Below, in pieces: positions 33,101 to 40,984 of a stretch of DNA of 64,000 nt. A model generated the notes under the pieces. That model saw only the letters and a program-made list of their open reading frames with translations, was not told the origin of the DNA and did no database searches. Both the position numbers and the translations under genes were made by a program. Source of the DNA: MedAcidi-G1 sp002713545 (lineage in GTDB: Bacteria; Actinomycetota; Acidimicrobiia; Acidimicrobiales; MedAcidi-G1); assembly GCA_964013895.1 (NCBI GenBank), contig CAXGYF010000003.1, positions 22,289 through 86,288 of the forward strand. The letters run 5' to 3'. Within the stretch, counting starts at the first letter, position 1. Every line of letters starts with the position of its first letter.

Positions 33101-35112
33101 ATATAAATTTTCCTTACAAATTAGATCATTTTCAAAAAGAAGCTATCAAAGCTTTAGATGCCAGTAACTCGGTTCTTGTGACAGCGCCAACTTCGAGCGG
33201 AAAAACCTTTGTGGCAGAGTACGCAATTGAAAAAGCCCTTGAGGAATCCAAACACCTTTACTACACAGCCCCTATAAAAGCTTTATGTAATCAAAAGTTT
33301 CGTGATTTTTCAAATCAGTTTGGAGAAGAAAATGTCGGTCTTCTAACTGGGGATCATTCGATAAGAAGTGATTCAAAAGTTCTTGTAATGACTACAGAAG
33401 TTTTGCGAAATATGCTCTACAGTTCCCGGGGAACCCCGGAAGACTTGCGATATGTGGTTCTTGACGAAATTCATTTTTTAGAGGATCCATATCGTGGCGC
33501 TGTGTGGGAAGAGATAATTCTGACTTTGCCGAAAAATGTTCTCATTGTTGCTTTGTCAGCAACGGTTTCTAACGCAGATGAGCTTAAAGATTGGATCACC
33601 TCAGTGCGAGGAAACATTGAGAAAATAACTCGAGAGACGCGTCCGGTTCCATTAAAGGGGCATTTTTTTGCTGTGGAAAAAAGTAGGAATCATCAATTAA
33701 CCAGAATTGAAATACTAAAAAATGGAAAACCAAATAGCAGGGGGCAAATATTCAGCAATGCACGGAGGGGAAGAGGAAAACAGAATTTTAGGCGTTGGAC
33801 AACTCCGAGAAGGAGTGAGATTGTCGCTGAGTTGAAAAAGTTGGAAATGTTGCCGGCTATATATTTTATTTTTAGTCGAAAAGGCTGCGATGAGGCTAGA
33901 GATTCGATGGTTAGATATGTAGGATCGCTCAACAATAGTGAGGAGGGTAAAAAAGCACGAAAATACGCCGAAGAAAGATTTGCATTACTAACTGAAGAAG
34001 AAAAAAGAATTTTGCGTGTTGACTTGCTTTTGGAAGGCCTAGAAAAAGGATTTGCTTCGCACCACGCGGGACTACTGCCGTTATTCAAACAGACAATTGA
34101 GGAATTGTTTTCCTTAGGTTTGCTTAAATTAGTATTTGCAACAGAAACCTTAGCGGTGGGAGTAAATTTACCGGCTAGGTCTGTGGTGATAGAAAAATTA
34201 ACTAAGTTCAATGGAGAAAGCCATGAGCTGCTCAAACCAAGTCAATTTACGCAATTGACCGGAAGAGCGGGACGGCGAGGAATTGATGTCGAGGGACATA
34301 GCTTTACATGCTGGTCTCCTTTTGTTCCATTTAACGAAGTAGCGGATTTACTTACAAGTAAAGAATTTGCACTTATTTCTGCTTTCACACCGACATACAA
34401 CATGCTGGCAAATCTATTGTCCACCCGTAGTGAGAGTGAAGCTGCAGAGTTATTGGCAAATTCTTTTGCACAATTTCAATGGGTGAGGAATACCAGAAAT
34501 ATGAATTCTGGATTGATTCAAGAGGTCCAATTTCGTAGAAATGTATTAGAAGCAACCGGACTAGCTGACGGTTGGAGTTTGACTGAAACTGGGATGCCGC
34601 TAACAAAGATATTCAACGAATCTGATCTTCTGGTAACACGCGCAATTTCTGACGGGATCTTGGATGGACTTCCACCAGAAGAATTAGCCGCGTTAGTTTC
34701 ATGCTTTATTTTTAGAAGTAGAGGAAAAGAAAAGCGTGGAAAGAAAAGTCGAGAATCAGAAAATTTCATAAATGAAAGTATTAAGGAATTGATGCTACTA
34801 AATGATGAGATCGAAAGAATAGAAGTCGGATTCGGAATACAACCAAACACACCTCCAGATCCAGGTTTTGCAAAGGTTGTATTTGACTGGGTTTCTGGCC
34901 GAACTTTGAGTGAAGTTCTAACCAAAGAGTTAACTGGCGGAGAATTTGTAAGAAATATACGTCTATCCGTTGACTTGCTTAAACAAATCTCTAATGTGGC
35001 CGCCCCAGAGACAGCAAAGTTATCGTTACGAACTGTTGAGCTAATGGAAAGAGGAGTCGTATCGTTGGGTGGGGAATTTGAATCAGAGGTATTACAGGAA
35101 AAAGGTCTCTAG
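33097..35112 (+). CDS. helY: Ski2/Mtr4-like superfamily II helicase (HelY type)
   Basis: ATP-dependent RNA/DNA helicase of the DEVH/DEIH class. Motif I APTSSGKT is at 30-37, motif II DEIH at 123-126, motif III SAT in ALSATVSN, then a second RecA domain with ASHHAGLLP, VFATETLAVGVNLPA and QLTGRAGRRGID. The C-terminal part matches the DSHCT region. At 671 residues it is much shorter than mycobacterial HelY (about 906). Translation is coupled to tatC by a GTGA overlap. The tatA-tatC-helY order is known from Mycobacterium; the reason for the link is not known. Confidence 0.92.
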   Translation: MNINFPYKLDHFQKEAIKALDASNSVLVTAPTSSGKTFVAEYAIEKALEESKHLYYTAPIKALCNQKFRDFSNQFGEENVGLLTGDHSIRSDSKVLVMTTEVLRNMLYSSRGTPEDLRYVVLDEIHFLEDPYRGAVWEEIILTLPKNVLIVALSATVSNADELKDWITSVRGNIEKITRETRPVPLKGHFFAVEKSRNHQLTRIEILKNGKPNSRGQIFSNARRGRGKQNFRRWTTPRRSEIVAELKKLEMLPAIYFIFSRKGCDEARDSMVRYVGSLNNSEEGKKARKYAEERFALLTEEEKRILRVDLLLEGLEKGFASHHAGLLPLFKQTIEELFSLGLLKLVFATETLAVGVNLPARSVVIEKLTKFNGESHELLKPSQFTQLTGRAGRRGIDVEGHSFTCWSPFVPFNEVADLLTSKEFALISAFTPTYNMLANLLSTRSESEAAELLANSFAQFQWVRNTRNMNSGLIQEVQFRRNVLEATGLADGWSLTETGMPLTKIFNESDLLVTRAISDGILDGLPPEELAALVSCFIFRSRGKEKRGKKSRESENFINESIKELMLLNDEIERIEVGFGIQPNTPPDPGFAKVVFDWVSGRTLSEVLTKELTGGEFVRNIRLSVDLLKQISNVAAPETAKLSLRTVELMERGVVSLGGEFESEVLQEKGL

Positions 35113-35721
35113 ATGAACATTGAAAAAGGCAGAAGTTGGGGGTCTTTATCGCCGCTACCTCCCGAAGGGGTGATTATTAAAACCAACAAAGAACTTTTGG
35201 AGAAAGTCAATGATTGTAAAAGGCAGGGAATTGATTTACCTACATTTGGATTATTAGGAGGTGACTTGTGGAGAACTCTTGGCGGACGCCGTGCGGAGGA
35301 ACGTCTTTACGGTGGAGAAGCCACTACTTTGGATATAGATCTAGGTTGTGCATTGCTTGACGGTAAAATTTTTTGGTTTTGTGCCCATATGTTCATAGGA
35401 AGCAAGCTCAAAGGTGAAAAAATCTTTATTTCTAATGTCGCCCATTATGGAAAAACGAATCCAGCACCGAAGGCTCACCCCGGCGATGGAAAATTTGACA
35501 TGCTGGAAGTTAAATTATCTCCGTTTCAAACCTTCAAGGCGGTAAAGCGTGTTTCTGCGGGAACTCATATCCCACATCCAGGAATTAAATATAAACAAGT
35601 CAGCTCTGAACAGTTTTCATTTGGGAAAAAACTTAGTATTGAAATTGATGGGAAAAATATCGGTAAGTTTTCAACAGTTTCTATTCGTATAGAAAATGAA
35701 GCTTTAAGGGTGGTTATTTAA
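35113..35721 (+). CDS. Diacylglycerol-kinase-like protein lacking the nucleotide-binding part
   Basis: 202 residues resembling the second half of the lipid kinases of the DagK/YegS family. LPTFGLLGGDLWRTLGG (about 41-57) corresponds to the conserved GTxNDxARTLG segment in altered form. DIDLGCALLDGKIFWF and the stretch GTHIPHPGIKYK...IEIDGKNIG to LRVVI match the C-terminal beta domain. The catalytic GGDGT loop that should come before is absent, so kinase activity is unlikely. It starts right after the helY stop. The assignment comes from pattern likeness only. Confidence 0.5.
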   Translation: MNIEKGRSWGSLSPLPPEGVIIKTNKELLEKVNDCKRQGIDLPTFGLLGGDLWRTLGGRRAEERLYGGEATTLDIDLGCALLDGKIFWFCAHMFIGSKLKGEKIFISNVAHYGKTNPAPKAHPGDGKFDMLEVKLSPFQTFKAVKRVSAGTHIPHPGIKYKQVSSEQFSFGKKLSIEIDGKNIGKFSTVSIRIENEALRVVI

Positions 35722-35744
35722 TCAATGACTCGAGCGTTAGAACA

Positions 35745-36542
35745 ATGACTTCACAATTTGTTAATGAGACCACTTTCAAAAGAGAAAATGAAAATAACTG
35801 GATCGGAAACCTAGACGAAAATTGGAATATTGCCGGTATACCAAATGGTGGTTATCTTTTGGCGGTTGTGTTGCGAGCTATGCAAGAACAAGCCGAGTTG
35901 AAAAATCTACTATCTGTAAATGCTCACTATCTGCGACCAGGGGCAACTGGTGAAGAAGCAATAGTTGAGTCAATGACTCTTCGGAAAGGAAGTACTGTCT
36001 CAACTAGCAGCGCTTCACTTAAACAACGAGAAAAGCTCTCCTTGCAGGTTTTAGCTGCGTTTGGTGAATTTAAAAAAACAGATGATAGTTTTCCAAAAGT
36101 CGAACTGGAGCCTCCAGACATACCTTCGCCAGAGAATTGCGAAAAGAGGTCAGCAGAAAATCAGGGTGTAGATCTATCGATTCAAAAACGAGTTGATGTT
36201 CGTGTGGCTAAAATGAGAGGTGATTCTGGCAGATCGGAGTTGTATGGATGGATAAAATTCTGTGATTCAGCTCCTGTGGATTCGCTAGCATTAGCACTTT
36301 TTTCTGATGCTTTCCCACCATCAATCTTTGCAAAACTTGGAAGAGTGGGATGGGTTCCCACGGTTGAATTAACGGTTCATGTGAGGAATCTCCCAAAAGA
36401 AGGTTGGATAATGGGACACTTTTTTACTGATGATTTGCAAAATGGCAGCATGATCGAGACAGGTCGTCTTTGGGACAGCGATGGTTGCCTTGTAGCACAA
36501 AGCAGGCAACTAGCTTTGTTGAAGCAAACTAGAGAGAGTTAG
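35745..36542 (+). CDS. Acyl-CoA thioesterase, TesB-like double hotdog
   Basis: 265 residues. W-NIAGIPNGGYLLAVVLRAMQ near 28-49, HYLRPGATGEEAIVE and LRKGSTVSTSSASL are typical of the TesB-like acyl-CoA thioesterase family found widely in actinobacteria. The C-terminal half repeats the fold (WVPTVELTVHVRN, GRLWDSDGCLVAQSRQLALL). It hydrolyses acyl-CoA, chain length unknown. It lies 23 bp after the DagK-like gene and ends with a 4-bp stop-on-stop overlap (TTAG) with convergent thiP. Confidence 0.82.
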   Translation: MTSQFVNETTFKRENENNWIGNLDENWNIAGIPNGGYLLAVVLRAMQEQAELKNLLSVNAHYLRPGATGEEAIVESMTLRKGSTVSTSSASLKQREKLSLQVLAAFGEFKKTDDSFPKVELEPPDIPSPENCEKRSAENQGVDLSIQKRVDVRVAKMRGDSGRSELYGWIKFCDSAPVDSLALALFSDAFPPSIFAKLGRVGWVPTVELTVHVRNLPKEGWIMGHFFTDDLQNGSMIETGRLWDSDGCLVAQSRQLALLKQTRES

Positions 36543-38155
36543 TCCATTTTTTTTATCATTTCTATCAAAAAGATACTGAGCGACGTAATGCAAGCCAAAA
36601 TAACCGAAAGCGCCATCGCTTGACCGCGCAGCTCTTGTCCGGGGGTGCTGAGAAGCCTGTATATAACCAAGGGCGCCGTGAGAGTGTCGGGATTTCTCGG
36701 CAAGAATGATGTTGCCCCAAATTCGCCTAAGGATATAGCAAAAGAAAAGCCTCCACCTACTAGAAGTGAGCGAAGAGAGAGCTTGAAATCGATATTAAAC
36801 CAGCTCTTTATGGGTCTTACTCCGAGAAGTTGTGAATTCTCATGCAGTAGCGTAGGGATCCGTCGCATTGTTGGAACAACACTTCTAACAACAAAGGGAA
36901 CACCTAAAAGCGCATGAAGTGATGGGATCATCCATTGGGAGCTGCGTAAATTTGTTAATGGTCCGGTAAATGAAAGAAAAATTCCAAAACCTATTGTTAC
37001 AGCTGAGATGCCCAGAGGAATAGATGTGGAGACATTTAGAAAAGTAGAAAGTTTTTTACTTCCATGAACGATGATTGTGGATGCTACTAAGCCGATAAAG
37101 GAAGCAATGAGTGTCGCTAGAAGGGCAAAACGTAAGGAGTTCCATAGGGAATCAATAGGAGTTATAGGAATAATATTTGTCCGCTTGGTTAATCCAGTAA
37201 AAAAAGTAAATAAATTCGACTTGCCTGTACCTAGCGATCTTTCAATGAGGATTAAAACAGGTAGACCAAATAGACAGAAAAGATAAGTTAAATGAAAAGC
37301 CAGAGTTCGCTTACGAGTTTTTTTTCTTCTTTTTCCAGAAAGCCCCCCACTTGAAGACTTCTGTTTCTCAGCCTTTGTCAGAGTCCATGACAATAAAATA
37401 ACGACTAGCAACTGAATCGACGCAAAAGCACTCGCGGTGCTTATTTCACCACGCCAAATAGCTTGTCTCCAGATTTCTGTTTCAATTGTCGAATTTTTTG
37501 GACCGCCAAGGATGAGGATTACCCCAAATGAAGTTACGCAAAATAGAAATATCGTAGTTGCAGCTGAAAATAAAGCTGGTTTCAAACGGGGAAGAGTGAT
37601 TATGAAAAAAGTACGAATTCTTCCGGTTCCGAGTATTCGGGACTGATTTTCCGGGTTGTCGTTTAGTCCCTCCCAATAAGTGGAAATTATACGAATTGCT
37701 ATTGATGCATTGAAAAAAGTATGAGCAATCAAAATTGCCCATACTGTGTGGCGCAAGTTCACTGCACCCTCGTCAAGATTGAACTTTGTAAATACTGCGG
37801 TGAAGGCACTTCCAACGACGACAGTAGGTAACACAAAAGGAATTGTGATTAATGATCGAAGAATTTTTTTCCCTTTAAATTCGTACTTAGTGAAAAAGTA
37901 AATAGCCGGAAATGCAAAAGCGATCGAAAGAAAAGTTGATACGAGGGCTTGCCAGATCGTAAACCAAGTGATTTCCCAAAATCTTGCATTTACGAGAATC
38001 TCACGAACTGGCTTGAAAGAATAGGCTGAAGCCTCTTTTAGGATCTGGAAAATAGGAAGGAAAAATAATAGGGCAAGAAAAGAAACTGGCAACAGGGCAA
38101 TCGCCCATTGCTTTGCCCGAATGAAAGAATTCAGCGAAGCACCGTTTCTGTCCAA
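36539..38155 (-). CDS. thiP: Thiamine ABC transporter permease (ThiP-like)
   Basis: 538-residue membrane protein with two fused permease domains, each with several helices and the EAA-type loop (for example ILGTGRIRTFFIITLPRLKP and LLGVRPIKSWFNIDFKLSL). The two-domain layout matches ThiP and iron permeases. The thiamine assignment rests on the upstream thiamine-binding protein and TPP riboswitch. The start is a TTG at 38155, overlapping the thiB end by 25 nt; a later start is possible. No ATPase gene follows: the next gene is convergent. Confidence 0.85.
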   Translation of the reverse strand: MDRNGASLNSFIRAKQWAIALLPVSFLALLFFLPIFQILKEASAYSFKPVREILVNARFWEITWFTIWQALVSTFLSIAFAFPAIYFFTKYEFKGKKILRSLITIPFVLPTVVVGSAFTAVFTKFNLDEGAVNLRHTVWAILIAHTFFNASIAIRIISTYWEGLNDNPENQSRILGTGRIRTFFIITLPRLKPALFSAATTIFLFCVTSFGVILILGGPKNSTIETEIWRQAIWRGEISTASAFASIQLLVVILLSWTLTKAEKQKSSSGGLSGKRRKKTRKRTLAFHLTYLFCLFGLPVLILIERSLGTGKSNLFTFFTGLTKRTNIIPITPIDSLWNSLRFALLATLIASFIGLVASTIIVHGSKKLSTFLNVSTSIPLGISAVTIGFGIFLSFTGPLTNLRSSQWMIPSLHALLGVPFVVRSVVPTMRRIPTLLHENSQLLGVRPIKSWFNIDFKLSLRSLLVGGGFSFAISLGEFGATSFLPRNPDTLTAPLVIYRLLSTPGQELRGQAMALSVILACITSLSIFLIEMIKKMD

Positions 38156-39174
38156 ATATCAGTCCAATTGTTTCGACCGGTTTCGATTTCAGATGGGGAG
38201 AGCATATTCAAATTATTTATGATTTCTGGATAATTCTCGAATTGGCTTGGCAGGGCGGCTTCTGTTGAAACTGGCATCATGAACATGTTTAAAGGAATGT
38301 CTTCTTGAAATTTTCGGGACAATAAAAAGTCGATCAGAAGTTCGGCTTCAGACCTCTTTTTACTGTTTTTTAAGATTGCCGCATATTCAATTTGCTCGAA
38401 GCAAGTATCTTCAACTATTCCAGTCGGAGATATTTCAACGGGTGGATCCGAGTAGATGAGTTCTGCTATTGGGCTTGAAGCATAAGATACCACTATCGAT
38501 TTTTTCCCACCCCCAGCAATGAAATCCCCGTAATACGAACTTTCCCAATCGCTTGCTACGGAAACGCCATTTTGGTTAAGAAGTTGCCAAAAATTTACCC
38601 AGTCGCTACCGAAGTGGGAAATAGATGCAAGTAAAAAAGCTAATCCGGGTGAAGATGTTTCAGGGTTTTGAACTACCAACAAACTGGCATATGCGGGGTC
38701 GAGTAAATCGTTAATACTGCCTGGCGGCGGAAAGGAATCATTAAATGAACTCTTCCAATAATTCACGCAAACGTGTCCGTAGTCAATTGGGGTTACATAG
38801 TCAGACTTTTCGTAGATCAGTCCATCAATTATCTTAGACTTAAGCGAAGATACGTAGGGAGTGAAAATATCAGCATTTAATGCTCTGCTGAGGAATGTGT
38901 TATCAACCCCGAATACAACATCACCGATAGGGTTTTCCTTTGTCAAGATTGAACTTGAGATTAATTGCCCCGTATCACCTAAAGATAGTTGCTCCACCGT
39001 TATGCCGGTTTGTGAAGTGAATGTGTCAAATAATCCATCAGAAATCGCAAAAGAATCGTGTGTAATCAGAGTTACAGAGGATTCGTTGATTTTATTGGCA
39101 GGCGTCTCGGAACTCCCACAGGCGAAAATTGCAAAAAAGATTATTGCTGCTGGAAACTTTATGTATCTTTTCAT
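38131..39174 (-). CDS. thiB: Thiamine-binding lipoprotein of an ABC transporter (TbpA/ThiB-like)
   Basis: Extracellular binding protein capturing thiamine or its phosphates. A signal sequence ends at the lipobox IFACG. TLITHDSFAISDGLF, TSQTGITVEQL and DVVFGVDNTFLSRAL are characteristic of the thiamine-binding family. 347 residues from the ATG at 39174, which follows GGAGG by 4 nt. A longer frame up to 39216 only translates riboswitch sequence and is rejected. Expression is expected to fall when TPP is plentiful. Confidence 0.93.
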   Translation of the reverse strand: MKRYIKFPAAIIFFAIFACGSSETPANKINESSVTLITHDSFAISDGLFDTFTSQTGITVEQLSLGDTGQLISSSILTKENPIGDVVFGVDNTFLSRALNADIFTPYVSSLKSKIIDGLIYEKSDYVTPIDYGHVCVNYWKSSFNDSFPPPGSINDLLDPAYASLLVVQNPETSSPGLAFLLASISHFGSDWVNFWQLLNQNGVSVASDWESSYYGDFIAGGGKKSIVVSYASSPIAELIYSDPPVEISPTGIVEDTCFEQIEYAAILKNSKKRSEAELLIDFLLSRKFQEDIPLNMFMMPVSTEAALPSQFENYPEIINNLNMLSPSEIETGRNNWTDIWTETVLR

Positions 39175-39177
39175 TAT

Positions 39178-39275
39178 TCCTCCGCTGGCATTATCCAGAT
39201 CAGGTATTCGGGTCAACTGCCCTCCAAAGTAGGATTCAGTCCTCTCAACTCGGATGGTCCGAGCTCCCCGTATGA
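39178..39275 (-). promoter_or_regulatory. TPP riboswitch (THI element)
   Basis: On the minus strand the aptamer runs from CGGGGAGCTC (39261-39270) through TTGAGA (39243-39248, normally CTGAGA) and CCCGAATACC to the pyrophosphate/pyrimidine core CTGATCTGGATAATGCCAG (39185-39203), then GCGGAGG. These are the invariant elements of the TPP aptamer in the right order. The GGAGG ribosome site of thiB (39179-39183) is part of the aptamer's 3' strand, so binding of TPP probably blocks translation. Confidence 0.96.
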
Positions 39276-39345
39276 CAATCCCTATAGTATCGCATTTAAG
39301 GTTATTAGTTTTAAATTATCTGGATTGGATAGAAAAGGTTCAGGC

Positions 39346-40119
39346 ATGCGAGTTTTAATCACAGGAGGCGGCACGGGTATTGGTCGTGCGTGTGCAGAGT
39401 CTCTAGCGGCAAACGGTGCTGATGTAATTATCTGTGGTAGAACTCTAGAGACCCTTCAACTGGCCAGTGAGGAAATTCACTCAAAACATAGCGCGAAAGT
39501 TGAGCATGTGCTTTGTGATGTAACCAATGAAGAATCGGTTGAAGAGTGCCTATCAAAAGCAGCTGGAACCGCAAAAACCTTAGATGGTGTAGTGGCTAAC
39601 GCAGGTGGAGCGATTGGACTTGGATCTTACGAAGATCTAGATACCGATCAATACCTAGACACTTTAAAATTAAATGTTTTAGGGACTATGCATTGTGTAA
39701 AACATTCGATTTCTTATCTCGCCAATAATGGGGGAGGGTCATTCATAGGCATGTCTTCAATAGCTTCGACTCTCACCCACCGTTATTTCGGCGCCTATAC
39801 AGTCTCGAAAGCTGGGATTGAAGCGATGATGAAAAATGCCGCTGATGAGTTCGGGCATCTGAAAGTCAGATTCAATGCTGTCAGGCCCGGGTTTATAGCT
39901 ACAGAAATAATGGAAGTGATTCCACGTGACAGTGAAATATTTAATAGTTATGTTCAGAACATACCACTGGGAGAAGTTGGTAAACCCTCAGATGTAGCTT
40001 CTCTTGTAAAATTTCTACTTTCCTCTGAATCGAATTGGATTACCGGGCAAATTTTTACTATCGACGGCGGACATTCTTTGCGAGCCGGCCCGGATTATTC
40101 AGAGTTTTTTAATATCTGA
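39346..40119 (+). CDS. Short-chain dehydrogenase/reductase
   Basis: 257-residue classical SDR oxidoreductase. NAD(P)-binding TGGGTGIGRA is at about 6-15, NAGG near 84, the catalytic Ser in GMSSIAS and YxxxK in YTVSKAG. The C-terminal WITGQIFTIDGGHSLR is normal. Residues at the end of the second strand (CGRT) suggest NADP(H). Substrate unknown. The ATG at 39346 is chosen because anything upstream runs into the riboswitch DNA. Confidence 0.9.
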   Translation: MRVLITGGGTGIGRACAESLAANGADVIICGRTLETLQLASEEIHSKHSAKVEHVLCDVTNEESVEECLSKAAGTAKTLDGVVANAGGAIGLGSYEDLDTDQYLDTLKLNVLGTMHCVKHSISYLANNGGGSFIGMSSIASTLTHRYFGAYTVSKAGIEAMMKNAADEFGHLKVRFNAVRPGFIATEIMEVIPRDSEIFNSYVQNIPLGEVGKPSDVASLVKFLLSSESNWITGQIFTIDGGHSLRAGPDYSEFFNI

Positions 40120-40120
40120 A

Positions 40121-40546
40121 TCAACTGAGATTATCATTTCTGCCAGTAATCTTTTCGCGAGTTGGTACACGGGCGAGTATGTACCAAATTCCAATAACAG
40201 CCACACCCACTACAAGTGATCTTAGGAAAATATTTCTCAATAGCAGAACTGTTGCTAAAGCTGAAAATATGAATATCGAGGAGAGAGCAAATAGTTTCGC
40301 TTTTTTCGGCATGCCTAACCCTTCGCGAAAATTCGAAATTGCCGGACCAATTTTAGGAAGTCCTAAAAGCCATTTTTCAAAACGTGGATTTGAAATTGAA
40401 AATAACCAAGCCGCCACAATCATGAAGACAGTTGTGGGAAGCCCAGGTACCACTATTCCAATAATTCCCACCAAGACACATATAAAACCAAGAAGAGTTA
40501 AAGTTGCTTTTTTTGCTTTTGTTATGACTTTTTTTGTAGCTGACAT
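40121..40546 (-). CDS. DUF454/YbaN-family inner membrane protein
   Basis: 141 residues with three or four hydrophobic segments. The signature GIIGIVVPGLPTTVFMIVAAWLFS... (about 23-48) followed by SNPRFEKWLL and the PKIGPAISNFREG loop is diagnostic of the DUF454 (YbaN) family, whose function is unknown. It lies 14 bp after the small membrane gene at 40561-40884 and 1 bp from the convergent SDR stop. Confidence 0.85.
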   Translation of the reverse strand: MSATKKVITKAKKATLTLLGFICVLVGIIGIVVPGLPTTVFMIVAAWLFSISNPRFEKWLLGLPKIGPAISNFREGLGMPKKAKLFALSSIFIFSALATVLLLRNIFLRSLVVGVAVIGIWYILARVPTREKITGRNDNLS

Positions 40547-40560
40547 TTACTTAATAAATT

Positions 40561-40884
40561 TCAAGATAAAAGTTCTGAAATATCAATAGCCACGAGAATT
40601 AAGAGAAGAATAATTACAGACACATTAATGCCCGCGACGATCCACTTAAGATTGTGGTTGCTCTTCCAGAATCTACGAATACTCCATACGTTGAAAAAAA
40701 TTGCAACTAGACCAATAGGTAGGCCCAATCCCGCTGTGATTCCACCAGCCACTCCTAGAAGCGGCAAAAGCCACGGAAACACTACATATGATAATGTGCA
40801 CCTAATTCCAGAAATCACCATTGAGGTTGAGAAAGTTTTGCTAGCTGAATCCAACTCTGCTTCTTTAGAAATATCAAGGCTCAT
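40561..40884 (-). CDS. Small membrane protein
   Basis: 107 residues. A polar N-terminus of about 20 residues is followed by three hydrophobic stretches (about 32-46, 50-68 and 81-100). FFNVWSIRRFWKSNHNLKW separates the last two. No family recognised. It is divergent from the acyl-CoA ligase and apparently co-transcribed with the DUF454 gene downstream. Confidence 0.6.
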   Translation of the reverse strand: MSLDISKEAELDSASKTFSTSMVISGIRCTLSYVVFPWLLPLLGVAGGITAGLGLPIGLVAIFFNVWSIRRFWKSNHNLKWIVAGINVSVIILLLILVAIDISELLS

Positions 40885-40984
40885 ATATTAAGCCTGCCAT
40901 GAAAAAATCATTTATGGACAAAACTCCGATCATAATAAGTTGATGAATAGAGGATAGTTTCGTTTCTGGACGGAAGGTAATTAT

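Noticed and set aside
39175..39216. Longer thiB start at 39216
   Set aside because: It would encode riboswitch bases; the ATG at 39174 has an ideal GGAGG and leads directly into a signal peptide.
39058..39345. Longer SDR start running back through the riboswitch region
   Set aside because: The extra ~96 residues translate antisense of thiB and the TPP riboswitch and do not resemble SDR proteins; the ATG at 39346 gives a normal N-terminus.
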